Made by a program: the position numbers and the translations under genes
Assembly (NCBI GenBank): GCA_964371195.1
Contig: CAYJLD010000001.1
Coordinates: 8,942-72,941 of the forward strand
Length of the DNA stretch: 64,000 bases
Reading direction: 5' to 3'
Source of the DNA: CAYJAD01 sp964371195
GTDB lineage: Bacteria > Desulfobacterota > Desulfovibrionia > Desulfovibrionales > Desulfovibrionaceae
Notes under the pieces: generated by a model
What the model was told of the DNA's origin: nothing
What the model saw: the letters and a program-made list of their open reading frames with translations, nothing else
Databases searched by the model: none
Shown: one piece after another, positions 43,089-51,895 of the stretch
How positions within the stretch are numbered: position 1 is the stretch's first letter
Layout: each line of letters opens with the position of its first letter

Positions 43089-43144
43089 GTGTAGTATTAT
43101 AGTCTTATGAATGCATAAGAAATAATTAAAATAATTTAATCCAA

Positions 43145-43546
43145 TCATTGAGCGCATGCTAAAAACTGAGCCCAGACTTGGCGTGTGCGTGGTCCATCTC
43201 CTTCACAAAGGTAGATATGTTGCCAAGTGCCAAGTTGTATGCGCCCACCTTCAATAATTAGCATAAGTGATGGCCCAAGCATGCTTGTTTTTATATGTGC
43301 ATCACTATTACCTTCAGCATGACGAAATGAAGCACTTTGCGGAACTAATTTATTAAAAAAATTTGTCATGTCAGTAGCAACATCTGGGTCTGCCCCTTCA
43401 TTTACTGTAAGAGCGCAAGTAGTATGCGGACAATATAGTAATAAAGCTCCGCTATTTATGTTTTTTTGTTTAAGCATAGCTTGTACATCATAAGTAATAT
43501 CTACAAGTTCACTACGTACACGGGTTTTAACACTTATTTTTTCCAT
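43145..43546 (-). CDS. yjbQ: YjbQ family protein (secondary thiamine-phosphate synthase-like)
   Basis: 133 residues. It contains the family block CPHTTCALTVNEGADPDVATDM, HAEGNSDAHIKTSMLGPS with the conserved His residues, and LGTWQHIYLCEGDGPRTR. The start is the ATG at 43546 with AGGTGA upstream; the longer frame to 43684 would overlap the start of selB on the other strand and has no family support. E. coli YjbQ has weak thiamine-phosphate synthase activity, but the true role is unsettled. It is divergent from selB. Confidence 0.9.
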   Translation of the reverse strand: MEKISVKTRVRSELVDITYDVQAMLKQKNINSGALLLYCPHTTCALTVNEGADPDVATDMTNFFNKLVPQSASFRHAEGNSDAHIKTSMLGPSLMLIIEGGRIQLGTWQHIYLCEGDGPRTRQVWAQFLACAQ

Positions 43547-43645
43547 AACTATCACCTCATTTATGCTTGCACCATACTTAAATGAAAAGTATTGTGCAAA
43601 GAAAATACTACATGAAGGCTCATGTAAGAGCAAGAGGAGCATATT

Positions 43646-45559
43646 ATGCCATTGGTACTTGGTACTGCAGGACATATTGACCACGGTAAAACCTCATTGG
43701 TGCGCGCCCTAACCGGCATTGATTGTGATAGATTAGAAGAGGAAAAAAGACGTGGAATAACCATAGAGCTTGGTTTTGCACATATGCCCTTAGCAAGTGG
43801 TGAGCGTTTGGGCATTGTGGATGTGCCTGGGCATGAGCGTTTTGTTAAAAATATGGTGGCAGGTGCTGCTGGTATTGATTTTGTAATGCTTATAATTGCC
43901 GCTGACGAAGGAGTTATGCCTCAAACCCGTGAGCATTTAGAAATTTGTTCTTTGCTTGGCATTAAGCATGGCTTTGTTGCTTTAACCAAGATAGATATGG
44001 TTGATGCAGAATGGATTGATCTTGTAACAGAAGATACAAGGACATTTTTGCAAGGAACATTTTTGCAAGATGCTCCAATTTTTCCCGTATCATCCATGAC
44101 GCGTGAGGGCATTGATAGTATACGTGAACATATAGAGAAATTTGTTAAAGATTTAGACCCAAGCCGAGAAAGCAACCTCTTCCGTCTGCCGGTGGATCGT
44201 ATCTTCACCATGAAGGGACATGGCACTGTGGTTACTGGCACCTTAATTGCCGGAGAAGTGCAAGTGGGTGATGAAGCGGTTTTTATGCCCGATGAAGTAA
44301 GCACCAAGGTACGCGGCTTGCAATGGCATAATTCGTCTGCTGATGCGGCAGGAGCTGGACAGCGCTGCGCCATTAATGTGCAAAATGTAGAAGTAGGTGA
44401 AGTGGAGCGTGGGTCTGTGCTTGCGCATCCTAAAACTTTATTTCCGGCCACGCGCTGGTTGGTTATGTTACATTGTCTTTCGTCTGCGCCACGGGCTTTA
44501 CGAGCCAGAACAGAAATTCACTTCCATCATGGTGCGCGTGAGGTGGCGGCAAGATTATATTTTTTTGACCGCGATCGCCTTCAACCTGGTGAAAGCGCTT
44601 TAACTGAAATACGCTTTACAAGCCCTATGGTTGGGGTATGGGGAGATAGATGCGTAGTTCGTGCCTATTCACCTTTACGCACCGTAGCAGGCGGAGTGGT
44701 GGTGCATCCCATACATACTCAATTACGCCGTAAAGATACTGATTTTGATGAGCGCTTTGCCTTACTTGGCACTTTGGAAAAATTGCAAAATTTAGATGAG
44801 CGTGTGTTGGCACAACTGGCTTTAGCTAGGGAGCATGGTGCAAGCTTTGCTGAGCTTATGGTACTTTGCAATGCTCACGATAAAAAACTTGAAAAAGCTT
44901 TACAATTGCTTAGTAGTAAGGGCGAGATACTTTGTTTTGATAAGGATGAACGGCTCTGGATTCACATTAAAGCTGTAAATCAACTTATGCAGCAATGCTT
45001 AGAGCAAGCAGCGGCCTTTCATAAGCGTGACCCCTTAAAAGCTGGTATGGCCCGTGGGGTGTTATGCCCCAAGCAAAAACCTAAACTTGCGCATCTTATT
45101 ATTGAGCGTTGCCTTAAGGCCGGTACACTTATGGCCGAAGGTGATAGCTTGCGCTTAAGCACTCATAAGGTAGAGCTTGACAGCCAAAAAAGTGATTTAC
45201 GTGAAAGTCTCCTCAAAGCTCATGTTAATGCTAAGTTGACTCCGCCAAATCTTAAAGAAGTTTTAGAAGAACTTGGTGTTGATGCAAAAAAGGCAGCTCC
45301 TGTACTTAAGATTTTGGTTGATGAAAAACTCTTGGTTAAGGTCAAGGATGGCCTTTATTATGATGCTAATGTTATCAATGATATTCGTGAGCGAGTAAGG
45401 CATTGGTTTGATAATCATGATGATCTTGACCCAGCTGGGCTTAAGGAAATACTGGATGGTATATCACGTAAATATTTAATTGCATTATTAGAATACATGG
45501 ATAGAGAACGTATCACCATGCGCGTAGGTGATAAAAGGCAATGGCGCGGTAAAAATTAG
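43646..45559 (+). CDS. selB: Selenocysteine-specific translation elongation factor SelB
   Basis: 637 residues. The GTPase domain (1-175) has G1 AGHIDHGKTS, G3 DVPGHE and G4 TKID. Domains II-III follow with MKGHGTVVTGTL, and the C-terminal winged-helix repeats (about 400-637), which bind the SECIS hairpin, end in GDKRQWRGKN. It delivers selenocysteyl-tRNA to UGA codons, so the organism makes selenoproteins. selA, selD and tRNA-Sec are not in the window. The ATG at 43646 has AGAGGAG upstream. The next gene follows by about 20 bases and is probably co-transcribed. Confidence 0.95.
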   Translation: MPLVLGTAGHIDHGKTSLVRALTGIDCDRLEEEKRRGITIELGFAHMPLASGERLGIVDVPGHERFVKNMVAGAAGIDFVMLIIAADEGVMPQTREHLEICSLLGIKHGFVALTKIDMVDAEWIDLVTEDTRTFLQGTFLQDAPIFPVSSMTREGIDSIREHIEKFVKDLDPSRESNLFRLPVDRIFTMKGHGTVVTGTLIAGEVQVGDEAVFMPDEVSTKVRGLQWHNSSADAAGAGQRCAINVQNVEVGEVERGSVLAHPKTLFPATRWLVMLHCLSSAPRALRARTEIHFHHGAREVAARLYFFDRDRLQPGESALTEIRFTSPMVGVWGDRCVVRAYSPLRTVAGGVVVHPIHTQLRRKDTDFDERFALLGTLEKLQNLDERVLAQLALAREHGASFAELMVLCNAHDKKLEKALQLLSSKGEILCFDKDERLWIHIKAVNQLMQQCLEQAAAFHKRDPLKAGMARGVLCPKQKPKLAHLIIERCLKAGTLMAEGDSLRLSTHKVELDSQKSDLRESLLKAHVNAKLTPPNLKEVLEELGVDAKKAAPVLKILVDEKLLVKVKDGLYYDANVINDIRERVRHWFDNHDDLDPAGLKEILDGISRKYLIALLEYMDRERITMRVGDKRQWRGKN

Positions 45560-45580
45560 TTTTTGCTCAAGGAGTATGAA

Positions 45581-47290
45581 ATGGCTAAAAATATACTTAT
45601 AATTGGTGGGGTTGCTTTAGGACCTAAGGCAGCTTGTCGTTGCAAAAGACTTATGCCAGAGGCTAATGTCATTATGATTGATGAAAATGAACTCATATCT
45701 TATGGCGGCTGCGGTATGCCTTTTTATCTTTCAGGAGAAATTAATAATTTAGATGATTTAAGAGCAACACCCTATCATCGTATTCGTGATAAAAGTTACT
45801 TTGATGAGATAAAGGGTGTCGATGTGCGCACCAAGACGCGTGCACTTAGCATTAATCGTGAGGAAAAAAGTGTGCTGGTTGAGCATGTTGAAACTAAGGA
45901 GCAAAGCACATTGCCTTATGATGAGTTGGTTATTGCTACTGGTGCATCGGCGCGAATTCCTTCTGTGCAAGGTGTTGAATTGAAAAATGTTTATGCTGTA
46001 ACGCGTCTTGAAACCGTGTATAATATTCGCAAGTCTTGTGAACAAGGACAAATAAAACAAACTGTTATTATAGGTGGTGGTTTTATTGGTCTTGAATGCG
46101 CCGTGGCTTTAGCAGATATGTGGGGAGTTGAAGTTAGCATAGTGGAAATGGGGTCGTCCTTACTGCCACAAGCTCTTTCTGTCAATTTGGCTGCCATGGC
46201 TGAGCAAGATTGTAGTAAAAATGATGTAGCTATTTATACCAATGAAAAACTTGTACGTCTTGAAGGTGAAAACGGGCAAGTTTGTCGAGTGGTAACTGAT
46301 AAAAGAACTCTAGATGCCCAAGTAGTTATCATGGCAACTGGATTCGTGCCCAATGGCCATTTAGCTAAGGAGGCAGGACTAGAAATAGCACCATTTGGTG
46401 GCATTATTGTCAATGAATACATGCAAACTTCCGATGAACATATTTATGCTGGCGGAGATTGTGTAGCCATTAAAAATTTAATTACTGATAAATTTGGTTA
46501 TTTACCCTTAGGCTCTATGGCAAATCGTCAAGGGCGTGTTATTGGGAGTAATTTAGCAGGCAATAAGGCTAGTTTTGATGGCTTTGTGGGTACTTGGGGG
46601 GTAAAGCTTTTTGACTTAACTTTTTGTGGCACTGGTTTAAGTGTAGAGCAGGCTAAAGTTCAAGGATTTGATGCTATTGGAATACATGTGGAGCAATTGG
46701 ATCGAGCTCATTTTTATCCTGAAAAACATATGATGAGTCTTGAGCTGGTGGTTGAGCGCCAAAGTCGTCGTGTGCTAGGTTTACAAGGTGCTTGTGAAGC
46801 AGGTGACGCTTTAAAAGCTCGAATTGACGCTGTAGCTGTGGCTTTGCAATTTGCAAAACCCACTGTAGATGATATTTCAAATTTAGAAATTGCTTATACT
46901 CCACCCATAGCTTCAGCCATGGATGTAGTGAATACTGTGGCCAACGTGGCAGATAATGCCTTAGCCGGACGATTCATGCCATTAAATACTAATGAATTTA
47001 GCTCATTGTGGTCTAATAGGGCTGAAAATGATGTATTCTTTATAGATGTGCGTCCAGCCGGTTCTGGTAAAGTAATTGCTGAAGAGCATGCAGATTGGCA
47101 CACCATACCTCTTGAAGATATAGAAAAACGCCTTGATGACATTCCTAAGGACAAACACCTTGCTCTCATTTGTAATACAGGACTTAGGGCCTATGATGCT
47201 ATATTAATACTTAAGAAGCATGGATATGAAAATATTTCAAATAGTTTAGGCGGGATGCAGGCTGGTATTAAACAGGGGTTTAAGCCATAA
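45581..47290 (+). CDS. CoA-disulfide/persulfide reductase fused to a rhodanese domain
   Basis: 569 residues from MAKNILIIGG; AAGGAG six bases upstream fixes this start over the TTG at 45563. The flavoprotein part (1-440) has the FAD motif IIGGVALGPKA, the redox Cys44 in SYGGCGMPFY typical of CoA-disulfide reductases, the NADH motif IIGGGFIGLE, and the second FAD motif IYAGGDC. The C-terminal rhodanese domain (about 465-569) has the active loop CNTGLRAYD. This architecture matches NADH-dependent persulfide reductases of sulfur-reducing bacteria, which cleave CoA or glutathione persulfides or polysulfide. It lies downstream of selB. Confidence 0.9.
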   Translation: MAKNILIIGGVALGPKAACRCKRLMPEANVIMIDENELISYGGCGMPFYLSGEINNLDDLRATPYHRIRDKSYFDEIKGVDVRTKTRALSINREEKSVLVEHVETKEQSTLPYDELVIATGASARIPSVQGVELKNVYAVTRLETVYNIRKSCEQGQIKQTVIIGGGFIGLECAVALADMWGVEVSIVEMGSSLLPQALSVNLAAMAEQDCSKNDVAIYTNEKLVRLEGENGQVCRVVTDKRTLDAQVVIMATGFVPNGHLAKEAGLEIAPFGGIIVNEYMQTSDEHIYAGGDCVAIKNLITDKFGYLPLGSMANRQGRVIGSNLAGNKASFDGFVGTWGVKLFDLTFCGTGLSVEQAKVQGFDAIGIHVEQLDRAHFYPEKHMMSLELVVERQSRRVLGLQGACEAGDALKARIDAVAVALQFAKPTVDDISNLEIAYTPPIASAMDVVNTVANVADNALAGRFMPLNTNEFSSLWSNRAENDVFFIDVRPAGSGKVIAEEHADWHTIPLEDIEKRLDDIPKDKHLALICNTGLRAYDAILILKKHGYENISNSLGGMQAGIKQGFKP

Positions 47291-47407
47291 TTTGATGCGC
47301 ACAATGCTAGGGAGCAAGTTATATTTGTACTCCTTTTGTTTGTAGCCATAAAATTTATCAGCTAATACTAATGAGTATACACTTGAAAAACTTGTTTTTT
47401 GCTACAT

Positions 47408-47453
47408 AAAATTGCCAGAAATTCGCTTTCATGCTCTTGTTTTTGGCAATTTT
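47408..47453. terminator. Inverted repeat between convergent genes
   Basis: AAAATTGCCA (47408-47417) and TGGCAATTTT (47444-47453), perfect 10-base arms with a 26-base loop. The A/T ends give T-tails in both directions. It lies midway between the persulfide-reductase-like gene and the RNA methyltransferase gene, so it is a plausible bidirectional terminator despite the long loop. Confidence 0.5.
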
Positions 47454-47551
47454 ACTAACTCATTTGAACTATGAAACTGTCTTGTTTTAAGTAGTTATCA
47501 TGTTTTTCAATGTATTGACTTAAGATAGCATTTAATGGTTCAATGTTTATA

Positions 47552-48838
47552 TTAACGTGCGCTCCAAAGAGCTCGGCCATTTTTTAAGCCTATTCGTCCA
47601 AGTGGTAATAATCCATGGGAACTTGAATAATATAAGCCAGTTTCACGGCCTTCAAGGTTGGTTTTTAAGCTTTGGCCTTGTAGAAGGGCATAAATATCTT
47701 GAATATTATCAAGTATAAGAGCGTGGTTTGTGGCTTGGTGTGGCATAAGTGCTGTCATATGTGGCAGGAGGCGCACCCTTGACCCAAGCATCTTACCTAA
47801 AGCCGGAGCTTGCCAGCGTAAGCAAGAGTTTATTAATGTTGTGGCTAGATGGGGTACAAAGCGTGCCATATGCCCAAATAATACCACTTGACCTGCTGGC
47901 AGCAAATTAATGTCTGTACATGCGCTTTCAAGTATGCTTGGACAAAGCTTGTCAAACGACATGTCAGCTGTTTGCAAAGAAGTATGGCTTGTTTTTGCTT
48001 TGCGTAACTTAGCAATATAAAATCCTTGAGCCGCAGATAATCTACCATCTACACGCAGGGTTCCTGCTTTAGAGCTTTGCTCCCACGTAAAACCATCAAA
48101 AGGATCTAAGGAAACTAGCTCAAAGCCAAGTTCATCTGTAGCATATGCCACTTGATGTTCATTTTCATCTATATTAGTAGTGCAAGTTGAATATACAACA
48201 TGGCCACCAGGGCATAATAGTTCATGAGCTTTTTGTAATAATTTGCGCTGTATATCTATGAGAGGGTCAATTTTTTTGCCCTTCCATAAATCTAATACTT
48301 GAGGATTTTTTGCCACTGTACCCCAACCAGAACATGGTGGGTCTAGTTGAATATATTTCCAAGTATTGGGGATTAGAGGTAGTGTTTCTCCGGAATGATT
48401 GCAAGTAGCAACATTCAAAAAGCCAAGTTGTTGCATATTCGCTCTAAGTGTGGCGAGGCGTGCGCTTGATGGCTCATTGCCCAAAACAAAACCATGCTTA
48501 CCCACAAGCTGAGCTAAAAAACCAGTCTTACTGCCTGGGCTTGCGCACATATCAAGTACGGCTATGGGCTCTTTATCTGTATGTTCATGCTGTAAGAGGG
48601 CTAGTGGTGGCAGCATGGATGAGCGGTCTTGAATATATATAAGGCCAAAAAATGCTGCAAGGCTCGAACCCAATGGACGTGGCTCACTAGTAAGAATGCG
48701 ACACCATGTTGAAAATGGCTCAGCTTCAAAGCAAAAGCCTTCAGCATGTAAAAGGGCTTCAACAGCACTTAGGTGCTCTTGTGCACAAACAAGCCGAAAT
48801 GACCTAGCAGAAGTTTTTTCAGATATATTATTTTTCAT
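47552..48838 (-). CDS. RNA cytosine-C5 methyltransferase, RsmB/RsmF (NOL1/NOP2/Sun) family
   Basis: 428 residues. The SAM-binding core has LDMCASPGSKTGFLAQLV (motif I). The two catalytic cysteines are in DPPCSGWGT (motif IV) and VYSTCTTNIDENEHQV (motif VI), the diagnostic pair of m5C methyltransferases. The C-terminal third (about 290-428) matches the extra domain of RsmF-like enzymes rather than RsmB (no N-terminal NusB-like domain), so 16S rRNA is the likeliest substrate. It is divergent from the FG-GAP protein gene and convergent with the reductase gene. Confidence 0.88.
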   Translation of the reverse strand: MKNNISEKTSARSFRLVCAQEHLSAVEALLHAEGFCFEAEPFSTWCRILTSEPRPLGSSLAAFFGLIYIQDRSSMLPPLALLQHEHTDKEPIAVLDMCASPGSKTGFLAQLVGKHGFVLGNEPSSARLATLRANMQQLGFLNVATCNHSGETLPLIPNTWKYIQLDPPCSGWGTVAKNPQVLDLWKGKKIDPLIDIQRKLLQKAHELLCPGGHVVYSTCTTNIDENEHQVAYATDELGFELVSLDPFDGFTWEQSSKAGTLRVDGRLSAAQGFYIAKLRKAKTSHTSLQTADMSFDKLCPSILESACTDINLLPAGQVVLFGHMARFVPHLATTLINSCLRWQAPALGKMLGSRVRLLPHMTALMPHQATNHALILDNIQDIYALLQGQSLKTNLEGRETGLYYSSSHGLLPLGRIGLKNGRALWSAR

Positions 48839-48902
48839 GGTGTAAAGTTTTATTAACGTGGGTGTAGCTTATTATTTTAGTGGATGCAGGTCAATAACTA
48901 GG

Positions 48903-48928
48903 CATATATCAATAGCATATATCAATAG
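48903..48928. repeat. Tandem repeat of a 13-base unit
   Basis: GCATATATCAATA occurs twice head to tail (48903-48915, 48916-48928), and a partial third copy, GCATCATC, follows. It lies in the promoter region between two divergent genes and could be a slippage product or a pair of protein-binding sites. Confidence 0.5.
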
Positions 48929-49031
48929 CATCATCTAGCAAAATATGAGAATATATTAACTTGCAACATGTTTGAAATCAGTATATAAATGTCGAGCTTT
49001 GGGTAATATTCCCACAATGTAAGGAGTTTTC

Positions 49032-50681
49032 ATGAAATCAATGCTACGAATCGTCATGATGGCGTGTTTATTAGTCATTATGGCAATGCCAGCCATGGCT
49101 GCTACTAAGACTTTTATGGTAATGCCCTTTAGTGTTAATGGGCCACAAGAGTACAATTATTTAGGTAAGGCTGTGCCCTCTACTTTGGCTAGCCGTTTGG
49201 CTTGGCCTGGCACTGTAGAGGCTTCTACCAAGGCTGCTCCAAGTAAAGCACCAGCAAATCAAGATGCTGTGGCAAAAGCACAAAGTGCTGCCAATGTTGA
49301 TTATGCTGTCTGGGGTAGTGTGAATATTGTTAATAATAGTGCCACTATTGATGTTAAAGTGCGCGATAATGCTGGGCGTGAGTGGAGCAGAAGCACACAA
49401 AGCCCCATTGGTGAGCTTATAGGTTCAGTACAAGACCTTGCTGATGGCTTAAGCCAGCAAGTTTTTGGCCGTACTAAGAGTGGTAAAAAAGTTGCTAATC
49501 AAATGAACCCTGGCATAGTTGTTAATGAGACTGGCGAACAAGAAGTTTATTTAAATCCTCAATTCCGCTATCAAGGTGCCGGCGCTGAAGATGGTTCACG
49601 CATGCGTAGTAGCCTTTTGCCTTTTGATATGGTGGGCTTTAGTATAGGTGATTTTAGTGGCAATGGTAAAACTCAAGTTGCTGTATTAGGTGACCATAGA
49701 CTATATATATATGACTGGAATGGTGGAAAATTAAATCAATTGGTTGAACATACTGTTTCCATGTCTAATCAGGCTTTTATATTACGTAAAGTTAACCTTG
49801 TTCAAGGTAGACCACCACAACTTGTGGTAACAACCTTTAGTGAGTCTGATAACCAACCTGCATCATATATTTATAGCTTTGATGGTGGAACATTACGTGA
49901 ATTTGTGCGTCGTAGCTCTTACTTCCTAAATGTTGTGAATATGCCTCCAACCTTCCAGCCAACCTTGGTTGCACAAGCTTGGGATAGTGTACGTATGTTC
50001 CGTCCAGGTGTACACATAGCTAATGTTTCTGGTGATAGAGTAGGTCTTGGTGCTAAAATCAAATTGCCTAAGGGTGCCAATGTTTTTAACTTTGGTTATA
50101 TGCCTGCAAATCCTAAAGATGATGTGGATAAACTCTTGGTCATTGGTGAAAACGAGCGCATAACAGTTTACTCCTTGGACGGAGAATCCATGCATCAAAC
50201 CATGGATAAGTATTCTGGTTCCAGTGTTGGTATGGAGCATTATAAATCCATTGATGGTCTTGGTGTAGATAAACGCTATCAACTACCAAGTAAATATTTT
50301 GCTCCTATGGAATTGCTAGTAGCTGACCTTGAAGGTCGTCATGAATATGTGCTACTAATTAATAAACCAGTGTCTACTGCAGCGGAAATTTTTGACCGTT
50401 ATCGCTTCTACCCTCAAGGTGAAATTCATGCCCTTTACTGGGATGGTGTGGGCCTTGGGCTTAAGTGGAAGACACGTCGTATTCGTGGTTCTGTAATTGG
50501 TGCAGCCCTTGGTGACATTGATAATGATGGAATTTCAGATCTTGTGGTAGGCTTAAATACTCACCCAGGTGCACTTGGTGTGAACAAGCGTAAGGGTATA
50601 ATTACAGCCTATCCATTGGATATTGGCCAGGCTAACCCCAATACAGCTCCTGACATGAGTGAATTTGAATCTAACCAATAG
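49032..50681 (+). CDS. Periplasmic FG-GAP/VCBS repeat protein
   Basis: 549 residues. A signal peptide (MKSMLRIVMMACLLVIMAMP, ending AMA) is followed by FMVMPFSVNGPQEYNYLG and an alpha/beta region up to about 155 (resembling outer-membrane-associated nucleotide-sensing or CsgG-like stress domains only loosely). A beta-propeller follows with FG-GAP-type units: FSIGDFSGNGKTQVAVLGD near 210 and a calcium-loop-like GDIDNDGISDLVVG near 495. It probably works as a binding or scaffold protein in the envelope. Similar proteins are common in Desulfovibrio, to my knowledge without a defined role. It stands alone with AAGGAG upstream and a strong terminator. Confidence 0.82.
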   Translation: MKSMLRIVMMACLLVIMAMPAMAATKTFMVMPFSVNGPQEYNYLGKAVPSTLASRLAWPGTVEASTKAAPSKAPANQDAVAKAQSAANVDYAVWGSVNIVNNSATIDVKVRDNAGREWSRSTQSPIGELIGSVQDLADGLSQQVFGRTKSGKKVANQMNPGIVVNETGEQEVYLNPQFRYQGAGAEDGSRMRSSLLPFDMVGFSIGDFSGNGKTQVAVLGDHRLYIYDWNGGKLNQLVEHTVSMSNQAFILRKVNLVQGRPPQLVVTTFSESDNQPASYIYSFDGGTLREFVRRSSYFLNVVNMPPTFQPTLVAQAWDSVRMFRPGVHIANVSGDRVGLGAKIKLPKGANVFNFGYMPANPKDDVDKLLVIGENERITVYSLDGESMHQTMDKYSGSSVGMEHYKSIDGLGVDKRYQLPSKYFAPMELLVADLEGRHEYVLLINKPVSTAAEIFDRYRFYPQGEIHALYWDGVGLGLKWKTRRIRGSVIGAALGDIDNDGISDLVVGLNTHPGALGVNKRKGIITAYPLDIGQANPNTAPDMSEFESNQ

Positions 50682-50703
50682 GTTATAATAATATTAAAAT
50701 GAT

Positions 50704-50737
50704 AGCCTCTGCATCGTCTGATGTAGAGGCTTTTTTT
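50704..50737 (+). terminator. Rho-independent terminator after the FG-GAP protein gene
   Basis: AGCCTCTGCATC (50704-50715), GTCT loop, GATGTAGAGGCT (50720-50731) with one G-T pair, then a T-run, 22 bases after the stop codon. Confidence 0.92.
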
Positions 50738-50784
50738 GTGGACGAAAACCATCAGCTAGGCGGGAGGAGCTGTATATGAATCGC

Positions 50785-50883
50785 TTACTCAGGGCCGATA
50801 TTTTGTAACTTTCTTACAGCCATTGCTACCTTAAGTGGATGGAAATTAAGAAATTTTTTAGCATAAAGTTCAATCTCATCACC
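50785..50883 (-). pseudogene. Possible gene remnant downstream of sfsA
   Basis: In the otherwise empty stretch 50738-50989 the minus strand holds a 32-codon open stretch containing DEIELYAKKFLNFHPLKVAM and ending LQNIGPE before a stop. It has protein-like composition but no start codon. A second short frame further upstream includes a similar LQNIG string. It may be the rest of a decayed small gene; no family was recognised. Confidence 0.25.
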
Positions 50884-50989
50884 TTAATGCTTTAAAGTAT
50901 CATATTGGGTTTGCGGACTTGCCAATGTTTTGTAGGCCATGCATTTTAATCATCGTGCTATGAAGATTTTCTGAAATTAAAATTTAAAA

Positions 50990-51757
50990 TTAATGTGTTA
51001 CAAGTGGTAAAAGTTCACCTAAAAAAATGCCGTGAGTATTAATATGAGCATGATATGGGTAAACTTCAACTCCTAAACGCACAGCTTCCCAAAATAATTT
51101 AGCATAGGCTTGATCAATCATGTCAGCAGGGCCAAAGCATTTAGCATCTGGTCTTTGTATGAGGTAAAACATGGCAGCGCGTTCTTTTTTTTCTACAATA
51201 TCCATGAGCTCTAGCAGGTGTTTTTGCCCGCGTTCAGTGCTTGCATCGGGAAATAATGCCACTTCATCCTCCACCATGGTAACATTTTTACATTCTACCC
51301 AAAGTGGCGGTAAATCGTTGGCACTTAAGCAAGCATCAAGTCTGCTTGCTCCGCGTTTTGCCTCTCGCTGTAATTTTGTATAACCATTAGCAAAGCTAAG
51401 TAGTTGTTGTTCAAAGGCTGATTGCAAAACTTTATTGGGTACAGAGGTATTTACTCCCACCCAAAAATTATTTTTATCTTGTATGTAATTTTCAGGTCCT
51501 ATGGGGCAAGTAATTGGTTTACTTGGAGCTAACCAAACACACTCTTGAGTAAAGGCTAATTTTCTTGCTGGATTAGTTGCTGGTGAAAGTAAAATGGGCA
51601 TGCCTTTGCGCATGAGACCAAGCATGGAACCGGAGTTATTGCTATGCACCCATACTTCCTCACCCTCAAGTTCCACCGCCACGCTAAAACGCTTATGGCG
51701 AGACAAAAAACGGCCTACAACGCAATTCTTTGGGAAGCTAAATAAAGGATTATTCAT
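50990..51757 (-). CDS. sfsA: SfsA family protein (sugar fermentation stimulation, DNA-binding)
   Basis: 255 residues of normal family length. Recognisable blocks are the N-terminal VVGRFLSRHKRFSVAVEL, WVHSNNSGSMLGL (family: H-x-x-N-S/T-G), the nuclease-like core LWVECKNVTMVEDEVALFPD with the E-x-K pair, and the C-terminal GVEVYPYHA. SfsA was described in E. coli as a maltose-gene stimulator; the E-C-K core suggests a PD-(D/E)xK-like nuclease fold. It is divergent from the aminotransferase gene. The call is firm; the physiological role is uncertain. Confidence 0.92.
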   Translation of the reverse strand: MNNPLFSFPKNCVVGRFLSRHKRFSVAVELEGEEVWVHSNNSGSMLGLMRKGMPILLSPATNPARKLAFTQECVWLAPSKPITCPIGPENYIQDKNNFWVGVNTSVPNKVLQSAFEQQLLSFANGYTKLQREAKRGASRLDACLSANDLPPLWVECKNVTMVEDEVALFPDASTERGQKHLLELMDIVEKKERAAMFYLIQRPDAKCFGPADMIDQAYAKLFWEAVRLGVEVYPYHAHINTHGIFLGELLPLVTH

Positions 51758-51895
51758 TCATGTCCACCTAGAGTGATTTACAATGTACTTAAAATTTGAT
51801 ATAATTTACAGATTAGCACAAAATGCATTATAGCTCTACGGTAACAGTCTTTTTGTAGTAGTATTTTGTGCATTGTATCCGCATTAGGAGCCAGT

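Noticed and set aside
43547..43684. 46-residue N-terminal extension of YjbQ
   Set aside because: The family begins at the ATG at 43546, which has a good ribosome site; the extension covers the selB start on the other strand.
50764..50808. Ten-codon ORF behind a strong GGGAGGAG ribosome-like site
   Set aside because: Too short to support, and the site lies just after a terminator with no promoter evident.
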